Part shown: piece by piece, positions 49,159 to 57,805 of the stretch
Position numbering within the stretch: position 1 is the first letter of the stretch
Layout of the letters: each line of letters starts with the position of its first letter
Program-made: the position numbers and the translations under genes
Source of the DNA: Microbulbifer yueqingensis
GTDB taxonomy: Bacteria > Pseudomonadota > Gammaproteobacteria > Pseudomonadales > Cellvibrionaceae
Direction: 5' to 3'
Assembly: GCF_900100355.1 (NCBI RefSeq)
Contig: NZ_FNFH01000003.1
Span: 310,001-374,000 of the forward strand
DNA: 64,000 bases
The notes under the pieces: model-generated
Told to the model about the DNA's origin: nothing
The model's database searches: none
The model's input: the letters and a program-made list of their open reading frames with translations, nothing else

Positions 49159-50088
49159 TTACAACTTCGTTTCCAGCTCGGGCACGGCATCGAACAGGTC
49201 AGCCACCAGGCCATAGTCAGCTACCGAGAAGATCGGCGCTTCCTCATCTTTGTTGATGGCGACGATGACCTTGGAGTCCTTCATGCCCGCCAGGTGCTGG
49301 ATGGCACCGGAGATACCGACGGCTATATAGAGGTCCGGCGCGACGATCTTGCCGGTCTGGCCAACCTGCATATCGTTGGGCACGAATCCGGCATCGACAG
49401 CGGCCCGGGATGCGCCCACGGCGGCACCGAGCTTGTCCGCCAGCTTGTACAGCATCTCGAAGTTCTCGCCGTTCTGCATGCCGCGGCCACCGGAAATGAC
49501 CACTTTCGCAGAAGTCAGCTCCGGGCGATCTGACTTCGCCAGCTCTTCACCAACAAAGCTGGAGATGCCCGCATCTTCGGCGATATCTACAGATTCGACG
49601 GAAGCGGAACCACCCTCGGCGGCAACGGCGTCGAAAGCAGTAGCGCGAACGGAGACCACCTTGATAGTGTCCGAGCTCTGCACGGTCGCTACCACGTTAC
49701 CGGCATAAATCGGCCGCTTGAAAGTGTCAGCAGACTCGACGCCGATAATATCGGAGATCGGCTGCACATCCAGCAGGGCTGCCGCCCGCGGGAGCATGTT
49801 CTTACCGGTGGTGGTGGCCGGGGCGAGGACGTGGCTGTAGTCCTTGCCCAGGTCCGCGACCAGCTTGGCTACATTCTCTGCCAGCTGGTGCTCGTAGGCA
49901 GCATTATCGGCCACCAGGACCTTGCTCACCCCGTCAAGCTTCGCTGCAGCATCGGCCACTGCGCCACACCCGGCGCCTGCCACCAGTACGTGGATATCGC
50001 CGCCGATGGCCTTGGCCGCGGCGATGGTGTTCAGTGTCGCGCCCTTCAGTTCGGCATTGTCGTGTTCTGCAATAACAAGGATGCTCAT
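49159..50088 (-). CDS. etfA: Electron transfer flavoprotein alpha subunit
   Basis: FAD-binding ETF subunit (309 aa), passing electrons from acyl-CoA and other dehydrogenases to ETF-QO. Opening [28 protein letters not shown] domain with [92 protein letters not shown], an almost canonical C-terminal signature. The start overlaps the etfB stop by one base (TGATG). Confidence 0.97.
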   Translation of the reverse strand: MSILVIAEHDNAELKGATLNTIAAAKAIGGDIHVLVAGAGCGAVADAAAKLDGVSKVLVADNAAYEHQLAENVAKLVADLGKDYSHVLAPATTTGKNMLPRAAALLDVQPISDIIGVESADTFKRPIYAGNVVATVQSSDTIKVVSVRATAFDAVAAEGGSASVESVDIAEDAGISSFVGEELAKSDRPELTSAKVVISGGRGMQNGENFEMLYKLADKLGAAVGASRAAVDAGFVPNDMQVGQTGKIVAPDLYIAVGISGAIQHLAGMKDSKVIVAINKDEEAPIFSVADYGLVADLFDAVPELETKL

Positions 50089-50837
50089 CAGATTACCTTC
50101 GCCTCGTTTTTCAGTTTTTCCACCAGTTCCGCTACGTCGGCGACCTTGACGCCAGCCTGGCGCTCGGCCGGCGGCTCAACGTTCAGGGTCTTGAAGCGCG
50201 GGGTGATGTCGACGCCCAGCTCGGAGGGGCTGGTGGTGTCGAGGGGCTTTTTCTTCGCCTTCATGATATTCGGCAAAGAGGCGTAGCGCGGCTCGTTCAG
50301 GCGCAGGTCGGTGGTGACAATCGCCGGCAGCTTCAGCTCGACAGTCTGCAGGCCGCCATCGATCTCGCGGGTAACCTTCACGGCCCCCTCTTCTACCGCA
50401 ACCTCAGAGGCAAAGGTGCCCTGCGGCATGCCGGTGAGCGCGCCAAGCATCTGGCCGGTCTGGTTGTTGTCGCCATCGATGGACTGCTTGCCCATGATGA
50501 CCATCTGCGGCTCTTCTTTCTCAACGATGGCCTTCAGGCACTTGGCCACGGCCAGGGGCTGCAGCTCGTCGTCGGTCTCAACCAGGATGCCGCGGTCGGC
50601 GCCCAGTGCCAGCGCAGTGCGGATCTGTTCCTGGCACTGCTTGGGGCCCATGGAAACGGCGACGATCTCACTGACAACGCCCTTCTCCTTCAAGCGCACC
50701 GCCTCTTCCACGGCGATTTCGCAAAAGGGGTTGATCGACATTTTCACGTTGGCGGTATCGACGTCGGAACCGTCCGCCTTGGGGCGAACCTTGACGTTGT
50801 AATCCACAACGCGTTTCACAGCTACAAGAACTTTCAT
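50088..50837 (-). CDS. etfB: Electron transfer flavoprotein beta subunit
   Basis: ETF subunit (249 aa) holding AMP and docking dehydrogenases. [20 protein letters not shown] start; [18 protein letters not shown]; the signature [35 protein letters not shown]; and the recognition-loop area [20 protein letters not shown]. First gene of etfBA, divergent from the ETF-QO gene; a PsrA-like site lies between them. Confidence 0.97.
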   Translation of the reverse strand: MKVLVAVKRVVDYNVKVRPKADGSDVDTANVKMSINPFCEIAVEEAVRLKEKGVVSEIVAVSMGPKQCQEQIRTALALGADRGILVETDDELQPLAVAKCLKAIVEKEEPQMVIMGKQSIDGDNNQTGQMLGALTGMPQGTFASEVAVEEGAVKVTREIDGGLQTVELKLPAIVTTDLRLNEPRYASLPNIMKAKKKPLDTTSPSELGVDITPRFKTLNVEPPAERQAGVKVADVAELVEKLKNEAKVI

Positions 50838-50911
50838 GGAAATCCCGTCTCGCTAATCTATTTTGGAGCCGCGACTGACAGGTCATATCGCGAACAAATA
50901 CGGTTCTGGGG

Positions 50912-50927
50912 TCAAACAGTTGTTTGA
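50912..50927. promoter_or_regulatory. PsrA-like operator in the etf divergent region
   Basis: Palindrome TCAAACAGTTGTTTGA. It fits the published PsrA consensus of Pseudomonas, (C/G)AAAC-N4-GTTT(C/G), exactly: CAAAC-AGTT-GTTTG. In pseudomonads PsrA, a fatty-acid-sensing TetR repressor, controls etf genes and beta-oxidation. The site is 75 bases upstream of etfB. No psrA gene is present in the window. Confidence 0.65.
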
Positions 50928-51088
50928 ACGCGGTGTATGTTGAGCCTTCTATTACTCAAAATCAATAGCCTGATAACCCTTCCCGCGCCTATTCATATGA
51001 CTGATATCCAGCTATCGGACGCCCTCATTAAAGGGCGCAAGCCGTTGAATTCCGGCATATTTGCCACGGGAAATGAATACTCCTGCAA

Positions 51089-51118
51089 TTGGTAGGGCTG
51101 TTGAAACACCGATATAAT
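51089..51118 (+). promoter_or_regulatory. Candidate sigma70 promoter of ETF-QO gene
   Basis: TTGGTA (51089-51094), 18-base spacer, perfect TATAAT (51113-51118); start codon about 72 bases downstream. Consensus inspection only. Confidence 0.6.
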
Positions 51119-51189
51119 CGGCGCCCAATATAAGAAACCGGGCCCCCGGGCCGTTCATTTGTCGAGTGCAACCAGCGGAGGAGAGCGCC

Positions 51190-52827
51190 GTGGAACGCGA
51201 ATCAATGGAATACGACGTAGTTATCGTGGGTGCAGGCCCGGCGGGCCTGGCAGCGGCCTGTCGTATTCGCCAGCTCAACGAAGACATCTCGGTGTGCGTG
51301 GTGGAAAAAGGCTCCGAGGTGGGTGCCCATATCCTCTCCGGCGCAGTATTCGAGCCCACCGCCCTCGACGAACTCTTTCCTGACTGGAAAGAGCGCGGCG
51401 CACCGCTGAACACCCCCGTCAAGGGCGACGACATCTATGTGATGGGCGGGGCCGAGAAGGCCACCAGGGTACCCAACCTGTTCGTGCCGAGCACGATGCA
51501 CAATGAGGGTAACTACATTATCAGCCTGGGCAACCTGTGCCGCTGGCTGGCCGACCAGGCAGAAAACCTCGGTGTCGAGATCTTCCCGGGCTTTGCAGCC
51601 GCCGAAATCCTTTACAACGACGACGGCTCGGTCAAGGGCATTGCCACCGGTGACATGGGTGTCGGCGCCAACGGGGAGCACAAGGACGCCTACATGCCGG
51701 GCATGGAGCTGCACGCCAAGTACACCCTCTTCGCTGAAGGCTGTCGCGGCCACCTGGGCAAGCAGCTGATCAGCCAGTTCAAGCTCGACGAGGGCAAGGA
51801 CCCGCAGCATTACGGCATCGGCATCAAGGAAATCTGGAAAGTCGCCGATGACAAGCATGAGCAGGGCCTGGTGGTTCATACCGCCGGCTGGCCACTGGAC
51901 GAGAGCGGCTCCCACGGTGGTGGTTTCCTCTATCACCTGGAAGACAACCAGGTGGTAGTGGGCCTGATTACCGACCTGGCCTACAGCAACCCCCACGTCA
52001 GCCCGTTCGACGAGTTCCAGCGCTACAAGCATCACCCGGTGATCAAGCAGTACCTTGAGGGCGGCCAGCGTGTGGCCTACGGTGCGCGTGCCATCACCAA
52101 GGGTGGCTTGCAGTCCCAGCCGAAAATGACTTTCCCGGGCGGCCTGCTGATCGGCGACAACGCCGGTACCCTGAACTTCGCCAAGATCAAGGGCAACCAT
52201 ACCGCCATGAAGTCCGGCATGATCGCCGCCGAAACCGTGGCCGAGGCCCTTGAGGCAGATCGCTCCGGCGACGAGCTGACCGAATACAGCGAAAAATACC
52301 GGGAAAGCTGGGCTTGGAAAGAACTGCACAAGCAGCGGAACTTCGGTCCCGCACAGCACAAGTGGGGCAACATCCTTGGCTCGGCCTACGCGTTTATCGA
52401 TATCAACATCTTCCAGGGCAAGCTGCCGTGGACCCTGTCCGACAGCAAGGCCGACCACGCCCAGCTGAAGCCGGCCGCGGACTGCAAGAAAATCGATTAC
52501 CCCAAGCCGGACGGCGTGCTCAGCTTTGACAAGCTCTCCTCGGTGTTTATTTCCAACACCAACCACGAGGAGGACCAGCCCTGTCACCTGACGCTGAAGG
52601 ACGACGAGATCCCACTGAATCATAACCTGCCAATCTATGACGAGCCGGCCCAGCGTTATTGCCCTGCCGGCGTCTATGAGGTGGTCGAGGAGGCGGGCGG
52701 CAAGCGCTTCCAGATCAACGCGCAGAATTGCGTGCACTGTAAAACCTGCGACATCAAGGATCCAACCCAGAATATCGTCTGGGTGGCACCGGAAGGTGGC
52801 GGCGGTCCCAACTACCCGAATATGTAA
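51190..52827 (+). CDS. etfD: Electron transfer flavoprotein-ubiquinone oxidoreductase
   Basis: Membrane-associated flavoprotein and iron-sulfur enzyme (545 aa) that reduces ubiquinone with electrons from ETF. The N-terminal FAD loop is VVIVGAGPAGLAAACRI. Ubiquinone/ETF-QO signatures: EKGSEVGAHILSGAVFEP, FAEGCRGHLGKQLI, and GGLLIGDNAGTLNFAKIKGNHTAMKSGMIAAE. The C-terminal 4Fe-4S cluster ligands are in CPAGVYEV and NCVHCKTCDIKDPTQNI. The start is a GTG at 51190 with GGAGGAG about 7 bases upstream. Divergent from etfBA; together they form the complete ETF chain. Confidence 0.96.
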   Translation: MERESMEYDVVIVGAGPAGLAAACRIRQLNEDISVCVVEKGSEVGAHILSGAVFEPTALDELFPDWKERGAPLNTPVKGDDIYVMGGAEKATRVPNLFVPSTMHNEGNYIISLGNLCRWLADQAENLGVEIFPGFAAAEILYNDDGSVKGIATGDMGVGANGEHKDAYMPGMELHAKYTLFAEGCRGHLGKQLISQFKLDEGKDPQHYGIGIKEIWKVADDKHEQGLVVHTAGWPLDESGSHGGGFLYHLEDNQVVVGLITDLAYSNPHVSPFDEFQRYKHHPVIKQYLEGGQRVAYGARAITKGGLQSQPKMTFPGGLLIGDNAGTLNFAKIKGNHTAMKSGMIAAETVAEALEADRSGDELTEYSEKYRESWAWKELHKQRNFGPAQHKWGNILGSAYAFIDINIFQGKLPWTLSDSKADHAQLKPAADCKKIDYPKPDGVLSFDKLSSVFISNTNHEEDQPCHLTLKDDEIPLNHNLPIYDEPAQRYCPAGVYEVVEEAGGKRFQINAQNCVHCKTCDIKDPTQNIVWVAPEGGGGPNYPNM

Positions 52828-52835
52828 TGGTTTCC

Positions 52836-52857
52836 AGGCGCCTTCGGGCGCCTTTTT
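52836..52857 (+). terminator. Intrinsic terminator after ETF-QO gene
   Basis: Stem GGCGCC / GGCGCC with a TTCG tetraloop followed by TTTTTT, 8 bases after the stop codon. Confidence 0.93.
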
Positions 52858-53226
52858 TCTTCCTGCGGCCCTTCCCTTTCCCCGGCGCAAAGCCACCTGC
52901 TCGTGCCACTCCCAGCACTGGAGGAAAGCTTTTTTGCGAAAATATCACTTTCCTTAGCTTTAAAATCAACTTTATGGTTTATCGCCAGAAAGGCGAAATT
53001 TTTACACTTGTGTTGCAGCAAGGTTTCAGGCGATCGCTCCTTAAACTGCTGGAAATAATTTAGCGGCAAGCAATTCGAAGATGAGAAGCCTGCAAACCAA
53101 GACTGGAAGTGTATTGAGATAAAGCTTGGAGCTTATTTGCTATCGGCAACAAATGCCCGGCTGGGGGCCAGCAAGAAAATCAGCACGGGTAGATACAATT
53201 AAATGGGTAAAATTGAAGCTGTGAAA
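52858..53226. other. AT-rich gene-free stretch between convergent genes
   Basis: About 370 bases, clearly richer in A and T than the neighbourhood from 52930 onward. A reading frame on the minus strand (52812-53069) has no family-like sequence and overlaps the terminator, so I do not call it. No repeat or tRNA seen. Confidence 0.5.
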
Positions 53227-53787
53227 TCAGTAGCGTCCCAGTAACACGCGTTGCCCCGCGCTCTCTATATAGAGGGCATTGGGATCCGCGGAGCCCTGCT
53301 CACCGGAAGCGGCCCAGCCAACCAGTTCATAATAGACGTCACGGGAAACCCGGGCGAAAAGCCCGTCACGCACTTCGATGTAGGGAACTGGCTGTGACGG
53401 CCGCCCAAAGGGACGCAACTCCCAGGCACGATCACTGTCCAGTGGGACAATGTCGCCCGTACTGGTGGTGAAAAGAAGCTTTTCCTCGCCTTGATCAGTA
53501 CCCCGGGCGACCTGGGTGGCGAGAAAAGGGACATCCTCAACCCGGATGCGCCATTTCTCGACCGGTGTCACCAGGAAATAGTCATCCCCCTCCCGCCGGA
53601 GAATGCTGGCAAAGAGTTTCACCAGCGGTTTCCGCTGTATGGGCGTCCCCTCATGGACCCAGCTACCGTCCTTGCGGATAACCAGGTCCATATCCCCGCA
53701 GAGTTCAGGGTGCCAGTCCCCCACTGGCGGATAACCGCGAAACTCCTCCTGTAACTGCTGCAACTGCTGGAAGAGCGGCTCAGCCAA
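53227..53787 (-). CDS. DUF1285 family protein
   Basis: About 186 aa, DUF1285 fold. Family marks: PPVGDWHPELCGDMDLVIRKDGSWVHEGTPIQRKPLVKLFASILRREGDDYFLVTPVEKWRIRVEDVPFLA and the closing YYELVGWAASGEQG. The function of the family is unknown. The start is uncertain: I use a TTG at 53787, which overlaps the TetR gene end by 8 bases; the ATG at 53871 would overlap it by 92 bases and adds sequence unlike the family. Probably co-transcribed with the TetR gene. Confidence 0.8.
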   Translation of the reverse strand: MAEPLFQQLQQLQEEFRGYPPVGDWHPELCGDMDLVIRKDGSWVHEGTPIQRKPLVKLFASILRREGDDYFLVTPVEKWRIRVEDVPFLATQVARGTDQGEEKLLFTTSTGDIVPLDSDRAWELRPFGRPSQPVPYIEVRDGLFARVSRDVYYELVGWAASGEQGSADPNALYIESAGQRVLLGRY

Positions 53788-54460
53788 AAGAGGAACCCGT
53801 GTTGCTGCCAGAGGACTCGGGGGTATCCTCGGAACGCCGCCCGGAAATGTCACCGATGTGGACGCCCACATCCATGATGAATTCCATCAGGCCTTCCCGG
53901 TCTTCGATCACGTCGGCAAAGGAGCGCGAGTGATAGAGCTCGACAGCCCCCTGCACAAGCGCCCAATAGGCGGAATAATAGTAATAGGCCGGGACCTTCT
54001 TGAGCAGCCCCTGCTCCATGCGGCGCTCAAACACACGATTGAGCGCCGAGGCGTTGGAGTTGCGCACGGCGTGGAGCTCGGCAATCATCTCCGGTGCCAG
54101 GTTGAGGGCGATGATTTTCTCTTCCAGCCGCTGGAACAGTCGGTCCTTGGCCGGGTCCGCCATGCGTGACTCGAAGTAGGCACGGGCCGGGGCAGTAATG
54201 TCGCCCTGCTCTGCCTTCGCCAGCGCGGACTTGAGCCTGTCAGTAAGGGCCCTCTCGTAGTCCATCAGCAGGCGCATGTAGATCTCTGTCTTGGAGACGA
54301 AGTGCTTGTATATGGTGCCCTTGCCGATATCCACGCGCTCGGCAATCTGCTCTACGGTGACCTTTTCCTCGCCATGCTCGAGAAGCAGCTCAAGGGCCGC
54401 GTCCAGGATTCGCTGTTCCCGGGCGCGAAAGCGCTGAACTTTCTCCTTTGCCTTATCCAT
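53780..54460 (-). CDS. TetR family transcriptional regulator
   Basis: TetR-type regulator (226 aa from the ATG at 54460, preceded by AAGG and GGAAG; ATGs at 54481 and 54511 lack a ribosome site). Helix-turn-helix: VTVEQIAERVDIGKGTIYKHFVSKTEIYMRLL (about 35-66). The ligand domain is helical (YYYYSAYWALVQGAVELYH), and the C-terminus is Ser/Gly/Asp-rich and probably disordered. Divergent from tesB, with a palindrome in the gap, so it may control tesB, itself and the DUF1285 gene. The ligand is unknown; a fatty acyl compound is conceivable given tesB but not shown. Confidence 0.87.
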   Translation of the reverse strand: MDKAKEKVQRFRAREQRILDAALELLLEHGEEKVTVEQIAERVDIGKGTIYKHFVSKTEIYMRLLMDYERALTDRLKSALAKAEQGDITAPARAYFESRMADPAKDRLFQRLEEKIIALNLAPEMIAELHAVRNSNASALNRVFERRMEQGLLKKVPAYYYYSAYWALVQGAVELYHSRSFADVIEDREGLMEFIMDVGVHIGDISGRRSEDTPESSGSNTGSSFG

Positions 54461-54508
54461 ACTTCCGACCTTCGGTGCCATGCGGTTTTGAGACTGAAAT
54501 TGACTATC

Positions 54509-54520
54509 CATTCATGAATG
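54509..54520. promoter_or_regulatory. Palindromic operator candidate between TetR gene and tesB
   Basis: Perfect 12-base palindrome CATTCATGAATG, extended by CTAT on the left and ATAG on the right with one extra base, about 50 bases upstream of the regulator start. Contains ATTCATGAAT, close to the site in front of the acrA-type gene at 20.1 kb. Confidence 0.55.
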
Positions 54521-54791
54521 ATAGGCAATTAGTGGTAATTGGAAAAGCACTGCGGAAAACTTTGTGTGGATTGGGCCGCTCCCGGGAAACCGACGGCCGC
54601 CGGCCCGGGCGCCCCGAGACATGTGTCAGCCCCCAGGCAATGAACCTCGCGCCAGTCCGAACAATCATGCTGATAGTTTCTGTAATGCCCCCGACAGGGC
54701 TGGTTGTTATCATGCCGCTCTGGTACGACTCCCGCCGGTGATTAATACTCAGTTACCGGGTCAACGGATTACAAAGAAAGTAAGGCACAGA

Positions 54792-55637
54792 ATGGAAAAA
54801 TTGAGCAAACTGCTGGATGTCGAGGAACTGGATAGCAACCTGTTCCGCAGCCGCCAGCATGTTGAAAATTACCGCAAGGTATTGTTTGGCGGGCAGGTTC
54901 TCGGCCAGGCCCTGATGGCCGCCACCCGGACCGTAGAGGGCCGCCTGCCGCACTCGCTCCACGCTTATTTCCTGCGCCCCGGCAGCAGTGACCTGCCGGT
55001 GATCTACGACGTGGACCCGATCCGCGACGGCGGTAGCTTCACTACCCGCCGGGTGGTCGCCAAACAGCACGGCCGGGCCATATTCAACATGTCTGCCTCG
55101 TTCCACATCCAGGAACCGGGATTCGATCATCAGGCTGACATGCCCACAGGGGACATTCCTGAGCCCGAATCCCTCAAGAACACCCAGCAGCTGGCGGAAG
55201 AGGCCGGTATGGACACCGAAGCCAATGACCAGCGACGCTACATGATCGATTTCAGGCCGGTTGATCCGGAGAGCTATTTCGATCGCGAGGTACGGGAGGC
55301 CCGATGCATGTTCTGGCTCCGGGCCGAGGGAGAGATGTCCGACGACCCGCTGGAACATCGATGTGCCCTGTCTTATGCCTCGGACATGGCCCTGTTGGGC
55401 ACCGCCCTCCAGCCACACCCCATCTCCCTGTTCGACCCCCACCTGATGCCGGCCAGCCTGGACCACGCCATGTGGTTCCACCGCGACTTCCGTGCCGACG
55501 ACTGGCTGCTCTACGTCACCGACAGCCCGTCCGCCAGCGGCGCCCGTGGCTTCTGTCGTGGCCAGTTGTTCACCCGTGATGGGGTGTTGGTGGCCTCCAC
55601 CGCCCAGGAGGGGCTCATCCGGCAAATTAAAAAGTAA
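54792..55637 (+). CDS. tesB: Acyl-CoA thioesterase II
   Basis: Double-hotdog acyl-CoA thioesterase (281 aa), releasing free fatty acid and CoA. First domain: LDVEELDSNLFRSRQHVENYRKVLFGGQVLGQALMAATRTV (TesB N-terminal signature). Second domain: SLFDPHLMPASLDHAMWFHRDFRADDWLLYVTDSPSASGARGFCRGQLFTRDG, with the Asp/Thr/Gln-type catalytic region. Chosen ATG gives the canonical MEKLSKLLDVEELD start. A long upstream in-frame extension (to 54564) has no homology. Confidence 0.94.
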   Translation: MEKLSKLLDVEELDSNLFRSRQHVENYRKVLFGGQVLGQALMAATRTVEGRLPHSLHAYFLRPGSSDLPVIYDVDPIRDGGSFTTRRVVAKQHGRAIFNMSASFHIQEPGFDHQADMPTGDIPEPESLKNTQQLAEEAGMDTEANDQRRYMIDFRPVDPESYFDREVREARCMFWLRAEGEMSDDPLEHRCALSYASDMALLGTALQPHPISLFDPHLMPASLDHAMWFHRDFRADDWLLYVTDSPSASGARGFCRGQLFTRDGVLVASTAQEGLIRQIKK

Positions 55638-55645
55638 ATCAATGG

Positions 55646-55673
55646 TTTACAAGTCGCGAGCGGCTGCTATAAT
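55646..55673 (+). promoter_or_regulatory. Promoter of tRNA-Pro
   Basis: TTTACA (55646-55651), 16-base spacer, perfect TATAAT (55668-55673), followed by a GC-rich discriminator as is common for stable RNA genes. It lies directly behind tesB. Confidence 0.82.
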
Positions 55674-55705
55674 GCCGCTCGCTTCATTGATGAGGCACCG
55701 CAATT

Positions 55706-55782
55706 CGGTGAGTAGCGCAGCCTGGTAGCGCACTTCCTTCGGGAGGAAGGGGTCGGAGGTTCGAATCCTCTCTCACCGACCA
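55706..55782 (+). tRNA. tRNA-Pro (CGG)
   Basis: 77-base cloverleaf: acceptor CGGTGAG / CTCACCG, D stem GCGC/GCGC, anticodon loop TTCGGGA reading CGG, T arm GAGGTTCGAATCCTC, encoded CCA end. The CGG start is typical of bacterial tRNA-Pro. Confidence 0.96.
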
Positions 55783-55787
55783 ATTCC

Positions 55788-55818
55788 AAAAAAAAGCCCG
55801 CTCCTGCGGGCTTTTTTT
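55788..55818 (+). terminator. Intrinsic terminator after tRNA-Pro
   Basis: A-run, stem AGCCCGC / GCGGGCT, then TTTTTTT. Symmetric, so it could act in both directions. Confidence 0.92.
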
Positions 55819-55958
55819 ATGCCTGTCCGGGCCGCCCGACGGCACCATTCCCTGACCGTACCCACAGCGATGCCGACTTGCCACCATCGCCGGGGCACCG
55901 GTACCCTCTTTTGCTGTCCAATCCCCGTGTTCAACCCCATAAAAGCAAGCACTCAACG

Positions 55959-57200
55959 ATGTTACGACAGCTGTATACCCTGATAAGCCCGGCCATGCTC
56001 TGCCTGGCCTTCGCCGCAGCCGCGCCCACTGCATTTGCCAGCTCGTTTGACCTGCTGTATCGCGCAGAGATAAAGCCGGAGACCGGTCGTGCGCATGTGG
56101 AGATCCGCCTGGCGGGGCAGCAGCTGCCGGGCAAGCTAAAGCTGCACCTGGACCCAGACCGCCACCTGGAGCTGGAGACCGACGGTGACCTGGTGCTGGA
56201 CGGGGACAAGGCGGTATGGCGGCCTGAGGGAGAGTCTGCCAGCCTCCACTACCAGTTTGTGATCGACGAACAGAAGGGCTCGGGCAGCTACGACTCCCGG
56301 GTTACCGACAAATGGGCCATCCTCCGCAGTGACAAACTGGTGCCACCGATCTCCGCCACCATGAACACAGACCTAAAAGCTGATACCAGGCTGGAGCTGG
56401 TGCTCCCGGACGGCTGGTCTTCCGCCCTGCCCTATGAGGAGATTCGGGACGAACTCTATCGGGTAAAGGACCCGGGCCGGCGATTCAAGCGCCCTAAGGG
56501 CTGGATGATCGTCGGGCAAATCGGTAGTCGCCAGGACATTATCGACGGCGTGGACACCACCGTTGCCGCCCCCCTCGGCCAGAACGTGCGCCGGCAGGAC
56601 ACCCTGGCTTTCCTCAACTGGACCCTGCCCGAATTGAAGAAAGTCTTCACCGGCTTCCCCGACCACCTCCTGATCATCAGTGCGGACGACCCCATGTGGC
56701 GCGGCGGCCTCTCCGGCACCCGCTCACTTTTTATGCACTCCGACCGTCCGCTGGTCAGCGGTAACAGGACCAGCAGCATGATCCACGAGCTTGTCCATGT
56801 AGCCACTGGCATCCGTGGTGATCACCAGAGCGACTGGATTGTCGAAGGCCTGGCCGAGTTTTACTCGCTGGAAATCCTGCGACGCACAGGCGGGATCAGC
56901 GAGAGGCGTTACCAGGGGGCGGTAGACGAACTGGAGGAGTGGGGCAAGGAGGCTCCCACGTTGCTGGTAAAACGCTCGTCGGGTCCGATCACAGCCCGTG
57001 CAGTTGGCATCATGCGCCAGCTGGATCGCGAAATCCGGTCTGCCAGTGGCGGCGAGGCCAGTATTGATGACGTGGCCCGGGCCCTGGCCGAAGACCGGGG
57101 CAAGGTGACGCTGGAGCGGTTCCGCAAGCTTGCCGAGGAAGCCGCCGGCCGCCCCGTGAAGGCCCTGGACAAGCACAACCTCCGCGACGCGAATCAGTGA
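55959..57200 (+). CDS. Secreted HExxH (gluzincin-like) protein, putative metallopeptidase
   Basis: A 413-residue exported protein. Signal peptide about 28 residues, ending TAFAS (ATG at 55959; the longer frame is not signal-like). A beta-rich N-terminal half (about 30-200) precedes a catalytic-like part with H276-E-L-V-H280 and, 16 residues on, Glu296 in IVEGLAEFYSLEIL. This is the gluzincin layout of M1/M61-type enzymes. The preceding strand TRSLFMHSDRPLVSG could form the substrate edge. I do not recognise a named family. Single gene; a possible type II secretion client, or a periplasmic enzyme. Confidence 0.72.
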   Translation: MLRQLYTLISPAMLCLAFAAAAPTAFASSFDLLYRAEIKPETGRAHVEIRLAGQQLPGKLKLHLDPDRHLELETDGDLVLDGDKAVWRPEGESASLHYQFVIDEQKGSGSYDSRVTDKWAILRSDKLVPPISATMNTDLKADTRLELVLPDGWSSALPYEEIRDELYRVKDPGRRFKRPKGWMIVGQIGSRQDIIDGVDTTVAAPLGQNVRRQDTLAFLNWTLPELKKVFTGFPDHLLIISADDPMWRGGLSGTRSLFMHSDRPLVSGNRTSSMIHELVHVATGIRGDHQSDWIVEGLAEFYSLEILRRTGGISERRYQGAVDELEEWGKEAPTLLVKRSSGPITARAVGIMRQLDREIRSASGGEASIDDVARALAEDRGKVTLERFRKLAEEAAGRPVKALDKHNLRDANQ

Positions 57201-57218
57201 GCAAATGACAGGCAAAAA

Positions 57219-57257
57219 AAAGCCCTGACGACGGGGGGGGGGGGAGAGCGTCAGGGC
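57219..57257 (-). terminator. Minus-facing hairpin with poly-G loop and no known gene
   Basis: Arms GCCCTGACG (57222-57230) and CGTCAGGGC (57249-57257) with a loop that contains 12 consecutive G (57233-57244). Read on the minus strand the stem is followed by a T run (complement of the A run at 57214-57221), i.e. an intrinsic terminator; on the plus strand no T run follows. No minus-strand gene ends here. Confidence 0.6.
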
Positions 57258-57695
57258 CAAGACCATTAGGAGTGAAACTTGGAGGATTTCATCCTTGCTA
57301 CACAGCGGACGAGTGCCTTCGCGGCGCGTCCTACCGGCATTACCGAGCACCTTGGGGGGTATGTGCTAGCCAGTTATTGCAAGTATTGAACAACCCATCG
57401 GGATTGCCAGCACGCTAGGGTAAAAATTTAGAACAATTGGCAATAGATATGGCGACCATCCATAGCCAAGCTGATTAACCGCCTACGCAGATCGCCAGTT
57501 AAGGCAGATTGCCCGGTTTCCCGGCAGCACTTCAATAGTTGGTGAGACGGTGCTTGACTAATCCCGGCCAGTCCATAGAATAGCGCCTTCCTCGCGCCCC
57601 TGACGGAGCGTAAGTATAAGAAAACGCTAGGATTTTTCGGCTGTTTCCGATAGAATCCGACCCGTTTTCGCGATCCGCCAAGGCGGACGCCCTGT
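57258..57695. other. Gene-free region upstream of the tRNA-Cys repeat cluster
   Basis: About 440 bases. No protein gene with support. On the minus strand it would lead into the terminator at 57219-57257, so a small RNA is possible. A TAGAAT box (57651-57656) upstream of the repeats is a candidate -10 element for the tRNA-Cys transcript on the plus strand; I see no good -35 element at the right spacing. Confidence 0.45.
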
Positions 57696-57805
57696 GGCCA
57701 GGTGGCAGAGTGGTTATGCAGTGAACTGCAACGCCAGCGCCAGCGGCCAGAAAAAGTGCCGGTGACATCGAACCGGCGGAGCGAAACCTCTGAATTCGAT
57801 GATAT
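57696..57805 (+). repeat. tRNA-Cys-derived tandem repeat, unit 1
   Basis: 110-base unit. Its first 38 bases (GGCCAGGTGGCAGAGTGG onward, to the GCA anticodon region) repeat the 5' half of the tRNA-Cys at 57915 with a few changes. The rest does not: the anticodon stem is broken, and the 3' part holds an altered T-arm-like hairpin (GCCGGT ... ACCGGC) with no matching acceptor strand or CCA. It cannot fold as a normal tRNA. Confidence 0.85.

Noticed and set aside
51202..52896. 564-codon open frame on the minus strand
   Set aside because: Exactly antisense to the ETF-QO gene; no domain signal, and the ETF-QO reading is unambiguous.
52812..53069. Minus-strand open frame in the AT-rich gap
   Set aside because: Overlaps the terminator and the end of the ETF-QO gene; no homology-like features.
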